The notes under the pieces are model-generated. The model was not told the DNA's origin. It ran no database searches and saw nothing but the letters and a program-made list of their open reading frames with translations. This document shows, piece after piece, positions 38,401 through 45,903 of a stretch of DNA of 64,000 nucleotides (positions within the stretch are counted from its first letter, which is position 1; each line of letters begins with the position of its first letter). The stretch is from positions 152,281,370 through 152,345,369 of the forward strand of contig NC_090021.1 of the NCBI RefSeq assembly GCF_037176765.1, in the 5' to 3' direction. The position numbers and the translations under genes are program-made. The stretch is from Anolis sagrei. Its lineage: Eukaryota > Chordata > Lepidosauria > Squamata > Anolidae.

Positions 38401-40191
38401 CTGACGTTTCGCCTGCATCTATGGCAAGCATCCTCAGAGGTATGGGTCAAGTATAAAATAGTAAAAGGCAAGGGTCAAGTATAAAATAGTAACAGACGCA
38501 ACCGAAAGAGGCGGCCTGGGTTTACCAAACTTACAATTATACTATGATGCCTGTGCCCTATCTTGGGTTAGGGACTGGGCAACCCTGACAAAGAAAAAAC
38601 TACTAAATCTGGAAGGTTTTGACATCAGGAGGGGCTGGCACACCTACTTATGGCTAGGAAAAGCAAAAATTGAAAAAATTGAAAAGGCCCTGATTGATTC
38701 TTGTCTGGAATTCCCCCTTTTTTTAGTGTTACTCTTTATTTACTGTCCTGATTTTATAGTTTTTAAAAACCGGTAGCCATATTGTGTTCATTTTCATGGT
38801 TTCCTCCTTTCTGTTGAAATTGTCCACATGCTTGTGGATTTCAATGGCTTCTCTGCGTAGCCTGATATGGTAGTTGTTCGAGCAGTCCAGGGTTTCTATG
38901 TTCTCAAATGTGTCCATGGTTCATCAAGTGCTCTGCTATGGCTGACTTCTCTGGTTGAATTAGTTTGCTTTTCATGTTCCTTGATTCGTGATTAGGCAAT
39001 GCTGTGTTTGCTGGTCCCTGTGTAGACTTCTTGTCCACAGCTGCATGCAGGGCCGTAGCCAGAAAAAAAATTCGGGAGGGGTTGAAATTTTCGGGGCGGA
39101 TTGAAAATTTTGTGTGTGTGTGTAGGGGGGGGGGGGGTTGAAACCTGCCTCCTACCTCATGCTGAAGCACAGCAGGGGGCAGAGCAGAATTCAATAGCCT
39201 GCAGCTCTGCCCCTGTCAACCACCTCCACCAAGTCTGGCCTCCTTAATGAGAGCATTCAACACCCCCCCCCCCCCAACTTGGTTGCTTCACTACATCAGC
39301 TATTGCTGCAAGTAATGGCAGTATGAATAAATTGTCAATATTTGCCTGAGATAGTGCTTGCAGTTCTGGAGGGACTCTTGATTTTTTGCATCTCATAGAC
39401 TTAGCATGGGAATTTGGTTAACCAATTAAAATTCATGAGTAAACCAGGTTTTTTAAAAAATCTGAAACATTTCGGGGGGGGTTGAACCCCTAAAACCACC
39501 CCCTCGCTACAGGCCTGGCTGTATGGTATACGGTAGACTCCTGCAGAGGTGAGAGGATCCCTCTTGTGCTTTGCTGAACGAAGCATTTGTTGGATTTTCT
39601 TAGTGGGTCTGTAGATAGTTTGTAGGTTGGTTACTTCATCAGCTTCCCTATGTGGTCAGTGGTTCCCTTGATGTATGGCAAGAACACCTTTCCTCTGGGT
39701 GGATTTTTGTCTCTATTCTCATGGCATGCTTTTTGGTCTTGCAGCTCTTCTGATGCCTGTGGCTTGCTCTCTAGTCTGGATTGAGTGGGACCATTTTGAC
39801 CTGAAGGACATTCAGGGTGGAAGGAGCTGAACATCTCACTCCTCTTTGTCTTGCAGGCATTGACTCCTTGTACACGTACACTGAGATCCTTGTGGGAACC
39901 ACTGTTTTTTTCATCTCTGCCCTGGTAGTGGTGATAAGCGTGCTGTGTACAGTTATAAAGAAGAAGCATACGAAAAAGAACATGGACTTCCAAGAGGCTA
40001 CTTTGCCTGGGACACCGGCTGCATCACCATTACAACAGACCACCTTTGACCAGAATAATATTCGCCATCTCCTTACACTAGATCCTGCCCAGTTAAAACT
40101 CCGAGCCAAAGTACCTGAACGGCCCTTACAAGGGAGAATTACTCCCCATGAGACCTACAGAGTATCTATTGAACAGTCTGAACGCCTGTAA
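14866..40191 (+). CDS. CUB/CUB/SEA/EGF mucin-like type I membrane protein, ten exons
   Basis: Ten exons join with consistent splice phases into 1638 codons including the stop: 14866-14997, 15869-15908, 21019-23286, 24953-26536, 29624-29689, 29878-29978, 31644-31732, 31977-32122, 33331-33483 and 39857-40191. Predicted order: signal peptide (1-20), CUB-like domain 1 (about 73-184), a long Ser/Thr-rich stretch, CUB-like domain 2 (about 829-943), another low-complexity stretch, a SEA-like domain (about 1364-1475), a six-cysteine EGF domain opening with the calcium-binding motif DVNEC (1476-1522), one transmembrane helix (about 1536-1560) with a KKKHTKK stop-transfer, and a cytoplasmic tail of about 70 residues. 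This order is that of a mucin-like surface protein; SEA next to EGF and a membrane anchor is known from membrane mucins and IMPG proteins, but I do not recognise the gene. Exon calls come from splice signals, phase and domain continuity, with no transcript evidence; further small exons are possible, especially in the 6.4-kb last intron. Confidence 0.8.
15255..15807. mobile_element. Penelope-like element 3' part with inverted terminal arm
   Basis: The left arm is the hammerhead-bearing sequence on the minus strand (GTTGTTGTAGG to AACTAGG), followed by the antisense of the Penelope 3' region (GTCCACATGC, the reverse of the HKHVDNFNR coding segment), and the right arm returns as AACGTCAGGAGAGAATGCC on the plus strand. 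AATGAATGT (15246-15254 and 15808-15816) is the likely target duplication. It lies in intron 1. Confidence 0.7.
16168..16501 (-). mobile_element. Sauria-type SINE, full length
   Basis: On the minus strand a tRNA-like head (GGGGGCTCC, B box GGTTCGAATC) is followed by the Sauria body and a BovB-like tail ending in TTCCCTTAAT. AGTAATTA flanks both sides (16160-16167 and 16502-16509). It lies in intron 2. Confidence 0.88.
16510..16862 (+). mobile_element. Penelope-like element 3' end with hammerhead-like core
   Basis: Plus-strand sequence runs from AACAGCACAACAACAGAG through TTCCACAGATACATAAACCC to CTGAGGATGCTTGCC, GCAGGCAAAACGTC and CCTACAACAACCC. The GAAAC of the core is CAAAAC here, so this copy of the motif is altered. 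Confidence 0.7.
17100..17455. other. AT-rich intron sequence
   Basis: A TTTA run at 17093-17140 and a T-rich block; nothing else recognised. Confidence 0.3.
17456..17870 (-). repeat. LINE 3' end with C2H2 finger, second copy
   Basis: The minus strand encodes [21 protein letters not shown] with the same Cys2His2 spacing as 151-535 and ends in an AAGT tail (17456-17472). It is inserted in intron 2 of the CUB/SEA/EGF gene. Confidence 0.7.
18187..18644. mobile_element. hAT MITE (CAGGCCTGTAGC family)
   Basis: Ends CAGGCCTGTAGCTGGGG and CTGGCTACAGCCCTG, flanked by a perfect CTGATTTC duplication (18179-18186 and 18645-18652). GGGGTG and C runs near both ends. The copy at 39048-39517 is the same family. 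Confidence 0.92.
18960..19480. mobile_element. hAT element (CAGGGGCGGCTC family)
   Basis: Inverted ends CAGGGGCGGCTC and GGGCCGCCTCTG with a perfect CATAAAAG duplication (18952-18959 and 19481-19488). The interior contains the AACTCCCA/GGGAGTTG-rich sequence of the CAGTGTTTCTCAACC family. A shorter relative lies at 40653-40958. Confidence 0.93.
19590..20477 (-). repeat. L2-like LINE 3' part with a perfect 363-bp tandem duplication
   Basis: The minus strand encodes VFTFKALHGLCPGYLKDCL twice. The block 19750-20112 is repeated as 20113-20475 with no difference I could see, including an embedded hAT-MITE-like piece ending GAGAACCACTG. Confidence 0.8.
21019..23286 (+). CDS. Exon 3: CUB-like domain 1 and Ser/Thr-rich region
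   Basis: This 2268-base exon starts after CATTCTAG in phase 1 and encodes LPWISMYVPVRSCH, WCNWTVWAG, DDDCDKNEDKI and VYACWRK. The four cysteines (residues 73, 99, 124, 148) have the spacing of CUB disulphides C1-C2 and C3-C4. The remaining 620 or so residues are Ser/Thr/Pro-rich with several N-glycosylation sites and no domain. The donor is GAG|GTATAT at 23287; without splicing the frame would stop at 23307-23309, leaving room for an alternative short secreted form. Confidence 0.85.
23390..24155 (+). mobile_element. L2-like LINE 3' part
   Basis: An open frame of 185 codons encodes SDLATVVHALVTSRIDYCNA, KVLVLTYKTLYGSGPAYLSE and AFSVVAPRLWNLLP, the C-terminal region of L2-like ORF2. It lies in intron 3. 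Confidence 0.85.
24160..24846. repeat. DNA-transposon-like repeat (CATATAAGACGAC ends)
   Basis: The left side has 'GTCATCTTATATGTGGGAG' and the right side GTCTTATACGCCCAGCCATC, ending CGGAATATATGGTA, the reverse of the sequence opening the copy at 50753. The interior holds an inverted repeat around CAGATCTC. Superfamily not determined. Confidence 0.5.
24953..26536 (+). CDS. Exon 4: CUB-like domain 2, paralogue of exon 3
   Basis: After ACGATAG the exon opens in the same phase as exon 3 and with matching protein: FPWLLVYFPSKSCH, WCNWTIWAG, SDCEKNQDKI and VYACKNQ. The first cysteine is the 16th residue of both exons. The rest is Ser/Lys-rich. It ends at a strong donor ATATG|GTAAGT, phase 1, so it could be skipped or duplicated without shifting the frame. 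Confidence 0.88.
26610..27157. other. Intron 4 sequence without recognised features
   Basis: AT-rich; no exon-like stretch or repeat end seen. Confidence 0.3.
27158..27295 (+). repeat. tRNA-derived SINE head, fragment
   Basis: A box-like TGGTTTGATTG and B box GGTTCAAACC at tRNA spacing in 'AGTGTGGTGAAGTGGTTTGA', without a foldable tRNA or a CCA-side stem. Confidence 0.5.
27556..27865 (+). repeat. (AATAT)n microsatellite and LINE tail
   Basis: ATAAT repeats from 27567 to about 27610, degenerate AT sequence, then an L2-like tail 'GCCGCTCTGAGTCCCTTCAG' with (AAAT)n at 27828-27860. Confidence 0.7.
27866..29030. other. Intron 4 sequence without recognised features
   Basis: No exon-like stretch with matching phase and no repeat ends seen. 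Confidence 0.3.
29040..29592 (+). repeat. CR1 LINE 3' end, diverged
   Basis: Fragments match CR1 ('CCTCATCTAGAACACTCAGT', 'GATGGCCCTTTCAGCTCT') and the end has the CR1 octamer (GATTCTATGA). A hAT MITE lies within it at 29378-29512. It stops about 30 bases before exon 5. Confidence 0.65.
29378..29512. mobile_element. Palindromic hAT MITE, 135 bp
   Basis: Inverted ends CAGTGGTTCTCAACCTGTGG and CACAGGTTGAGAACCACTG; flanks GCCTAGAC/GCCTAGAG (7 of 8). Same length as the copy at 42784-42918. Confidence 0.9.
29624..29689 (+). CDS. Exon 5: short linker
   Basis: Starts after CTTCTCTCACAG and encodes KNFVFRTHEDHSALKSKHNP. Phase 1 at both ends (66 bases), so it is frame-neutral if skipped. It sits about 35 bases after the end of a CR1 element. 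Confidence 0.65.
29878..32122 (+). CDS. Exons 6-8: SEA-like domain
   Basis: Exons 29878-29978, 31644-31732 and 31977-32122 encode DFLFEITFGIEYKG, DLEKAVIGSIKRK, VQEKVKLFSDKVKEVKL and LIFTFWLHLTSEEK then ISMGIGEVRNVLV. The pattern of a beta strand, amphipathic helix and further strands after 'F-x-F-x-I', directly ahead of an EGF domain, fits a SEA domain. The usual autocleavage motif GSVVV is not seen, so cleavage is doubtful. Phases are 1/0, 0/2 and 2/1. Confidence 0.65.
30245..31620. other. Intron 6 sequence
   Basis: Contains ATT/TTA microsatellites near 31090-31155 and no exon-like stretch. AGTAAGATGATACTTTTTT near 30720-30770 appears in both orientations, a short inverted repeat. Confidence 0.35.
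32210..33225 (+). repeat. CR1 fragment interrupted by a SINE and an L2-like LINE
   Basis: CR1 pieces lie at 32210-32370 and 32632-32752. Between them, 32371-32628 is a tRNA-derived SINE (B box GGTTCAAATCC, body GGCAACATC, CGGCCAATTCTGTCAC) flanked by TATTTAAAAAT/ATATTAAAAAT. After them, 32756-33215 is an L2-like 3' end (RAFSVVAS-like frame, AAAT tail). All are in intron 8. Confidence 0.7.
33331..33483 (+). CDS. Exon 9: calcium-binding-type EGF domain
   Basis: A phase 1-1 exon, the usual arrangement for an EGF module, encodes DVNECNTGIGQCGAEATC then GFGTYICQC and a last Cys in GTLC: six cysteines in EGF spacing. The acidic DVNE start and the aromatic in GTYIC fit calcium binding. A BovB copy begins 72 bases downstream. 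Confidence 0.85.
33556..34116 (-). mobile_element. BovB LINE, 5'-truncated
   Basis: The 3' end GTTGTTGTTCATTCGTTCAG and the minus-strand C-terminal frame (LRVPWTVRRSNQSILQEIKP, KFFGHIM-type segment) match the copy at 1203-2195. The frame is disturbed upstream near 33960. It lies in intron 9. Confidence 0.88.
34200..34920. other. Intron 9 sequence without recognised features
   Basis: Pyrimidine-rich stretch at 34310-34390, then AT-rich sequence; no exon found. Confidence 0.3.
34925..35495 (+). repeat. L2-like LINE 3' end with (ATT)n tail
   Basis: Encodes a degraded AFSTVAPSLWNSLP-like C-terminus (GCCTTCTCTACTGTGGCTCC), then GGCGGGGTATAAATAAAG and an ATT run at 35456-35495. Confidence 0.7.
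35496..36225. other. Intron 9 sequence with a short CA/TA run
   Basis: (CATA)n and (CA)n at 35593-35640; nothing else recognised. Confidence 0.3.
36240..36985 (-). repeat. Possible solo LTR-like fossil
   Basis: On the minus strand there is an AATAAAGACTTTG polyadenylation-type signal about two thirds of the way along, and a short AAGTGT repeat flanks both sides. No internal retroviral sequence and no second copy in the window were found, so the call is tentative. Confidence 0.25.
37160..37840. other. Intron 9 sequence without recognised features
   Basis: 37325-37440 contains a degraded L2-like stretch (CACAGAAGGCGAGTTTG); the rest is unassigned. Confidence 0.35.
37844..38102 (+). mobile_element. 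Helitron, short non-autonomous copy
   Basis: A|TCTATATAAATAAAAATG start and GGGAAGGCTGG|T end with a GCAC...ATGC-type hairpin, matching the copies at 12511-14177 and 59162-59468. Interior is AT- and CA-rich. Confidence 0.8.
38455..38700 (+). repeat. L1 ORF2 fragment
   Basis: Plus-strand frame encodes RPGLPNLQLYYDACALSWV and LLNLEGFDIRRGWHTYLWL, the segment after the L1 reverse transcriptase. Confidence 0.7.
39048..39517. mobile_element. hAT MITE (CAGGGCCGTAGCC) inside the Penelope-like element
   Basis: Ends CAGGGCCGTAGCCAG and GCTACAGGCCTG; flanks GCTGCATG/GCTGTATG (7 of 8). Same family as 18187-18644, inverted relative to it. Confidence 0.9.
39857..40191 (+). CDS. Exon 10: transmembrane helix and cytoplasmic tail
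   Basis: After TTTGTCTTGCAG the exon encodes GIDSLYTYTE, a hydrophobic helix (ILVGTTVFFISALVVVISVL), the basic stop-transfer KKKHTKK and a tail ending HETYRVSIEQSERL, stop TAA at 40189. The tail has a Tyr in ETYRVS that could be a sorting or phosphorylation site (inference). Confidence 0.88.
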
Positions 40192-40454
40192 AGGAAAACA
40201 ACCCAATATAAGTTGTATCTCCCTCTTTTTTCCTATGTTATTAATCTCCTTTCATTTATTGTGAATGAACAGATGCATTTTTGTTGTTCCTTGGGAAATT
40301 GAAATAGAAGTGTTTTATTACTTTTCTGTGTTGATTTTCAGCTTTATGTCTTAATGAAAATTTAAGTTTTATATTACAATGTTTGGACTATTATAGTGTC
40401 TGCCTAGCTTCATATGTAAAACAGGAATTAATCTATCTAATGTTCGTGATTGTG

Positions 40455-40460
40455 AATAAA
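40455..40460 (+). promoter_or_regulatory. Candidate polyadenylation signal AATAAA
   Basis: An AATAAA lies 264 bases after the stop codon of the CUB/SEA/EGF gene in AT-rich sequence that shows no repeat signature; it is the first canonical signal downstream. Confidence 0.5.
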
Positions 40461-40652
40461 TCTGGCACCTTACTCTTCATTTGCCTGTGAATTATCACTG
40501 ATGTGTGAGATGTCAAAAAGGAATCAAGAGTCGAAATAGGTATTGCAAGAGAAATCTGGATACCAGATTTCCTGGGTTTCCAGTCTTCATGAAGAGCATT
40601 ATAGTACATGGCTGGGGAATAAGTGGCCCTCGAGGTCTTCTTGGACTGCACC

Positions 40653-40958
40653 CAGGGGCGGCTCAACCCATTACGCAAAGTAAGCATTTGCAGTATAGTT
40701 GATTTTGCCATGGGGCGTTCTTGAGGCGCTCTTGGTGGAAAATAGACCTTGACATATGCGAGTTGTAGTTACAGGGATGTGTAGTTCACCTACAATCAAA
40801 GAGCATTCTGAACTCCACCAATGATAGAATTGAACAAATATGGCACACAGAACTCCACGATGAACAGAAAATACATATCAGTGATTGGTTGGTGGGGGGG
40901 TGGGGGGGCACCAAAATACTGTTTGCTTACCGTTGAAAATTACCTAGAGCCGCCTCTG
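40653..40958. mobile_element. hAT element (CAGGGGCGGCTC family), short
   Basis: Ends CAGGGGCGGCTC and GAGCCGCCTCTG; perfect ACTGCACC duplication (40645-40652 and 40959-40966). It is an internally shorter relative of 18960-19480. Confidence 0.93.
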
Positions 40959-41339
40959 ACTGCACCTCCCATAAGTCCCCACTGTTAGCTATGCTGACAA
41001 GATCACTTATTGCTGTAAGTATTTTTAAAAGAATATATCCAGAGGTAATTTAGGCCCCAATCCTTATCAGGGAGAAACAATGAAACAAGTGGAGTGAAGT
41101 CAATGTTTGTGAGCCAATACAAAACCTAGGCATTTTGAGGAGGACTTTGAAGAGGAGGCTTAGGAAGCTGTGCTGTTGCCTATATAGGATGGTGAACATT
41201 GGCAGAAGATCTGTGAAGTCATACCTGCAGAAAGTGCAGACAGGTTGCCCTGTTGGAAGAGAAGGTGGCAGCTCAAGGCCCATATATTTGTACTTTGATT
41301 TATCAGGCAGGGCGGAACTTGACCAGGAAGAGCAACTAA

Positions 41340-42030
41340 AATGGGAAAAGGTCTGGAGACCAAACCCTATGAGGAGTGCCTTAGGGACCTGGGTGTGTTT
41401 AGCTTTAAAATGAGAGGGGTTTTTTGTTTGTTTTTTTGTCGCATCAGGAGCGACTTGAAAAACTGCAAGTCACTTCTGGTGTGAGAGAATTGGCCGTCTG
41501 CAAGGACGTTGCCCAGGGGACGCCCAGATGTTTTTGATGTTTTATCATCCGTGTAGGAGGCTTCTCTTATGTCCCCCTGTGCTGGCAGGACTGAAGACCA
41601 ACAGGTTGCAGTTTTGAATCCAGAGAGAGTGCAGATGAGCTCCCTCTATCAGCTCCAGCTCCTCATGCAGGGACATAAGATAAAAATGAGAGATTAAGAG
41701 GTGACATGACAGCCATGGTTTACTATCTGAAAGAATTTCATATTGAAGGTGGAGCTGATTTGTTTACTGTTACCTCCGAAACACACTGCAATGAATTCCA
41801 ACTACAGGAAAAGAGATTCCACCTAAACATTCAGAAGAGTTTCCTGACAGTAAGAGCTATTTGACACTGGAATATACTGCCTTGAAGTGTGATGGAGCCT
41901 CCTTATCTGTTTTTAAGCACAGACTGGATGGCCATCTCTCAGGAGTACTTTAATTATGTCTTCCTCCATGGTAGAATAGGTGAATAACCCTTGTGATCTC
42001 TTCCAGCTCTATGAATCTATGAACTTTTTT
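41340..42030 (+). repeat. CR1 LINE 3' end, interrupted by a SINE
   Basis: CR1 coding remnants (KTLWRPNPMRS-type joint, GTGTTTAGCTTTAAAATGAG, then CTGACAGTAAGAGC) and a degenerate CR1 end (TATGAATCTATGAA). The SINE occupies 41417-41682. Confidence 0.75.
41417..41682 (-). mobile_element. tRNA-derived SINE (GACGCGACAAAAA tail)
   Basis: In reverse: tRNA-like head, AGCTCCCTCTATCAGCTCC body, CGGCCAATTCTCTCACACC and a T(n)GTCGCATCAGGAGCGACTT tail. Target duplication AAAATGAGAG (41407-41416 and 41683-41692). Relatives at 55769-55812 and 61737-61981. Confidence 0.9.
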
Positions 42031-42269
42031 TGAACTGGCTCTCCTAGAAGGGCAAGAAACAAAGACTGTCACGTTTTTCTAAAAGTCTGCCTCACAAACA
42101 TAGGAGGCAGATACTTGGAAAAATGTGACACGCACAAGTAGAATTTTCAAGAACCATGTTGCACTTTTATAGCTACACAATCAATTCCAGACTTTGCCCT
42201 CAATCAGTAATTATGAGGTACAGAAACAAGGACAACAGCTTCAATTCTCAGAAGACATGGAGGTAGAGC

Positions 42270-42405
42270 AATGGTTCTCAAACTTTGCTCCTCCAGATGT
42301 TTTGGATTTCAACTCCCACAATTCCTAACAGCCAGGAAGCTGGCTGACATTCCTGGGAGCTAAAGTCCAAAACACCTGGAAGAGCACAGTTTGAGAACCA
42401 CTGCC
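42270..42405. repeat. hAT-type MITE, diverged
   Basis: CAATGGTTCTCAAACTTTG and CACAGTTTGAGAACCACTG inverted ends with 'CAACTCCCACAATTCCTAAC' interior; no clear duplication. Confidence 0.75.
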
Positions 42406-42783
42406 TTAGAAGATGGAAATGAAGAGGTATAGCTAGGACCATGGATAGAGAGGCTGTGCCTGGTGAGCGTATGCTAGACAAGATATGCCAGGATAGAGAA
42501 CCCAGCTCATCCGCTTCTGAGATCTCATCTCCCCATCTCCTCCTCTATTTCTGCCTGGCTGTCCCCAGTTCCTGTCTATCTAATCTTTCCCTTCTCTCTC
42601 ACTGACTTCATCTCTCATCCTGTCTTGATCTGTGAAGGCAGCAGACAAGGTGGAGGCTTGTGACAGAGCTTTGGCCCCCTCTCCTTCCATTCCTCCTTCT
42701 CCTCAGTTAAAATGTAAAGGCAACAACTATTAACGGGGAGACAGGTATCGCCTCAGCCCCCACACCACCACCACCTTCTACAG

Positions 42784-42918
42784 CAGTGGTTCTCAACCTG
42801 GGATCCCCAGATGTTTTTGGCCTACAACTCCCAGAAATCCCAGCCAGTTTACCAGCTGTTAGGATTTCTGGGAGTTGAAGGCCAAAAACATCTGGGGACC
42901 CCAGGTTGAGAACCACTG
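42784..42918. mobile_element. Palindromic hAT MITE, 135 bp
   Basis: CAGTGGTTCTCAACCTGGG and CCCAGGTTGAGAACCACTG, nearly perfect palindrome, with a perfect TTCTACAG duplication (42776-42783 and 42919-42926). Confidence 0.95.
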
Positions 42919-42926
42919 TTCTACAG

Positions 42927-44430
42927 TTTCATCCTGATGCCCTATGAAAAACATTAAACATTTTTTGGTTATCAGGAACTGCTGGGTCTAGGTTGGCCCA
43001 TTGGCAAGTTCCTAGGCAAAGTCTTTTGTAGAATCCAGCTGGATTCTCTGGATACTATCTAATTTTATTAAGTTAAAGGTGGAGGGCTTTTGGGTACATG
43101 TGGGGAAAAGCCTGCCAAAATTGCCCTTTGAGAGGTAGATAAAGCTAGCTTGCCTCTTCAAATTTAGAAGATCAGCGATTGTAAAGGGAACGTGAAGTAG
43201 GTGGTGCCTTGAAATCCCAAAGCCTATTGAAGGGGTGCCTGCAGTGCAGGGGTAACAGAAAGAGACTTCCACATATGCAGATTCACCTCGGTGATGGCAG
43301 AGGCAAACTGTTCCTCACCTCCCTCAGACTCTAAGGCTGAAATCAAGCCTCGGGTCTTTGGAGGTGATGTTTTGCCTTTAGGGCTGCCTGCTAGCAACAT
43401 CTCCTTGGGTCCTGGTGTTGTTTGGGAGGGGGGGTCGAAGCCCCCGTGTAGCCTCAACCAGGCTGACATTGGAAAGTTGTTTGGAGTGCAAAGGAGCAGC
43501 CTTGACTGCTAAGAAAGGTGGAGAGAGCAACAAGACATGGGATGCTTTCCGAGAGGCTTGAGATTGCATCCAACAGTGGACATACTCTTTTACCTGGCTG
43601 TGGGAGAGGAGTTGATTGAGACAAGGTATGAGCCTCTAGTTAACTTGCTAGTTCTGTTATAACTTTCATTGTGTAAAGACCTAAATACTGGCATCGGTAT
43701 TGAATGTTGCAGCTATCAAGTGTAGAATATGTGAGTCCCCTACTCTTCACCCTTTATTCCAACCTTATTGCAGTGCAGTTTATTGAAAGAGTTTATGAAA
43801 AATCCCAGCACAAGAAGGCTGAGAGAAGACTGATCCTTTCTTGCTCTTTCTAGCAATTTTTCTTACAAATGTGTGTTTTTTCATCCTTTCTTTAACTTTA
43901 CAAAGGTCATTCTTTGTTGCATTTCTGGGTGTGCAAAGCTGATTGAAAAAGAGCCAAGAATGTCTGCACTCCAGCATCCCCCTCCATGTGTTTTCATGTG
44001 ACAGTTGAGGCATGCCAGATTGACCACCAACTGGTTAGCTCCTAAAGTGGCCATTGTTGGGGTGAGAAAGACTTGCCTGTTCCTGAACAAGGACTGTTAC
44101 TCAGCACATTGCAAATCTCGCCCATGCACTCAGTTGTGCCACTCTCCAGCTAAGCAAGCTGGCCTCCTCTCAGATGAAGTCACAAAGCTGGAACCTACGT
44201 TTACAGAACTTGAAGATATTGCTGTTTCCACTACCCTTCCCAGAATTCAGTTGTCTTTGAAAAAGTAGCTTTTCTAAGATCTGATCATACACATCTGGCT
44301 ACTATAAAAAAATCTGGACAAAAAGTATGTAGTGTTGTTGTTTTGTGCTTTCAAATTATTTTTGAGTTATGTTGACTCTAAGGTGATCCTATCATGGCAA
44401 TAACCTCCATTGCCTTCTTTTGAGATTGAA
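42927..44430. other. Unassigned intergenic sequence
   Basis: Several short open frames on both strands, none splice-bounded or similar to anything recognised; no repeat ends seen. Confidence 0.3.
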
Positions 44431-44590
44431 GCTGGATCTACACTGCCATTAAATCTAGTTTCTGAATTCAGATTATCTCCTTTAAACTGGATTATATGAG
44501 TCTACACTACCCCTGAGAATTGAAGCTGTTGTCCTAGTTCAGTTCAAAGAAGATAATCTGAATCCAGAAATTATATGGTAGTATGGATGG
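44430..44590. repeat. Palindromic MITE remnant
   Basis: 'GGATCTACACTGCCATTAAA' and the reverse-type 'TATGGTAGTATGGATGGGGC' enclose AGATTATCT pieces in both orientations, like the CCCCTTCCACACAG family. Confidence 0.5.
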
Positions 44591-44598
44591 GGCCCAAT

Positions 44599-44886
44599 CA
44601 GGCTCGTAGCCAGGATTTTCTTTCGGGGGGGGGCTGAGTTTGGTTCGGGGGGGCTGAGTCCGAGTGAAAGAGGGTCTACCCTAGCAAACCTTTTGTATCG
44701 TTACCCCAATAGCCCCATGCGTATGGGATATATTGAGCATGGTGATCAGATCATGATATGAATAAACATAACAGTTTAAATAATGTACCAGTAAGGCCTT
44801 CTCGCGGACCATCATCAGAATTTCGGGGGGGGGGTGAAGCCCCCAAGCCCCCCCCCAAGCCCCCCCCCCCCCCGGCTACATGCCTG
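44599..44886. mobile_element. hAT MITE (CAGGCTCGTAGCC family)
   Basis: Ends CAGGCTCGTAGCCAG and GGCTACATGCCTG, perfect GGCCCAAT duplication (44591-44598 and 44887-44894). Long G and C runs just inside both ends. Confidence 0.93.
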
Positions 44887-44942
44887 GGCCCAATGAATCC
44901 CCCTGGCCAAGCAGGATTTGAACTGTGATTTACCAAATAATC

Positions 44943-45712
44943 TTATTTTTAATGATTTTTATTGATTTTCAACAAAGGTTTACAATTAAAAACAACATTA
45001 AGAGAAAAAGACATTTAAAGAGAAAGAAAAAGAAAAGAAAAAGAAAAAAGAAAAAAAACGAGAAAAAATACATACACCCGCCTACCTACACCCTATTGTG
45101 ACCTCCATTCTTCTTACTTCACCGTTAATCTATATTCTTTTCTTTCTCTCTCTTTCCATCCTCCTATCGAAAATTTTTATTTATGTTTTGAGAAAAAGAA
45201 CCATATGTATTATTTCTATCTCTCTTATTTCACTTTAGCTTAACCAGTCTTTTCTTTCTATATATTCCTGTAAAACTGTCCAATCTGTTGGGTTTGTAGC
45301 TCGACCATTATGTTGCCTTAACCAATATGTTAATTCGTCCATATCTTTAATGTCTGTTATTTTGCTAATACAGTCCATTTTTGTGGGTATTTTATCCTGT
45401 TTCCATACTTCTGCATACACCATTCTTGCAGCTGTAGCGAAGAAGGTAAAAAGCTTTTCCTTATTGTTATATTTAAAAATGTCTGCGTCGAACATCCCCA
45501 ATAAATATATTTCTGGTCTTAATGGGATTTCTGTTTTTAGTATTTTTTTGCATTCTGAGTGAATCATTTTCCAATATGTCTTTACTTTCTCACATGACCA
45601 CCAGATATGATAAAAGGTTCCCTCTTGTGTCTTACACTTCCAACATTTATTATTCACCTGTTACATTATTCCTAATTTTTGTGGCGTCGTATACCACCTA
45701 TGCATCATTTTA
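44943..45712 (-). mobile_element. L1 LINE, 5'-truncated
   Basis: The minus strand encodes the C-terminal L1 ORF2 segment MHRWYTTPQKLGIM (interrupted), then CWKCKTQEGTFYHIWWSCEK and the ORF end, followed by an A/AAAGA-rich 3' region. Target duplication ACCAAATAATC (44932-44942 and 45713-45723). Confidence 0.9.
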
Positions 45713-45903
45713 ACCAAATAATCATCCAACACTCGAACCTCTACACCAGACTGTCTCTCTCAAAATACATATTACATTATCATTAAAATTATGGTTGCCA
45801 GAGTGAAAATTGGGTAAGGGGCTCCTGTAGAAGAAGGAATTTCAGTGGGAATTGTTTGTCTTGCAACCAAACAAGAAGCAAACTTCCAAAATGGTTTTTT
45901 CAG

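Larger units (their letters stand above)
38176..39840 (-). mobile_element. Penelope-like element (GIY-YIG type) with L1 and hAT insertions
   Basis: The minus strand keeps pieces of a Penelope protein: the linker RGKVFLPYIKGTTDHIGKLM (39630-39710), the GIY-YIG start GVYRIPYS (near 39540), and NHESRNMKSKLIQPEKSAIA then LRREAIEIHKHVDNFNRKEE (38780-39010). Beyond it, 38176-38440 carries two direct copies of the hammerhead-bearing pseudo-LTR sequence. An L1 fragment sits at about 38455-38700 and a hAT MITE at 39048-39517. The order protein end, then pLTR is that known for Penelope-like elements. It is a broken fossil; its upstream end lies within a few dozen bases of the exon 10 acceptor. Confidence 0.8.

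Noticed and set aside
43291-44268. Several short open frames on both strands
   Set aside because: None is splice-bounded, similar to another frame, or related to a known family I can recognise.
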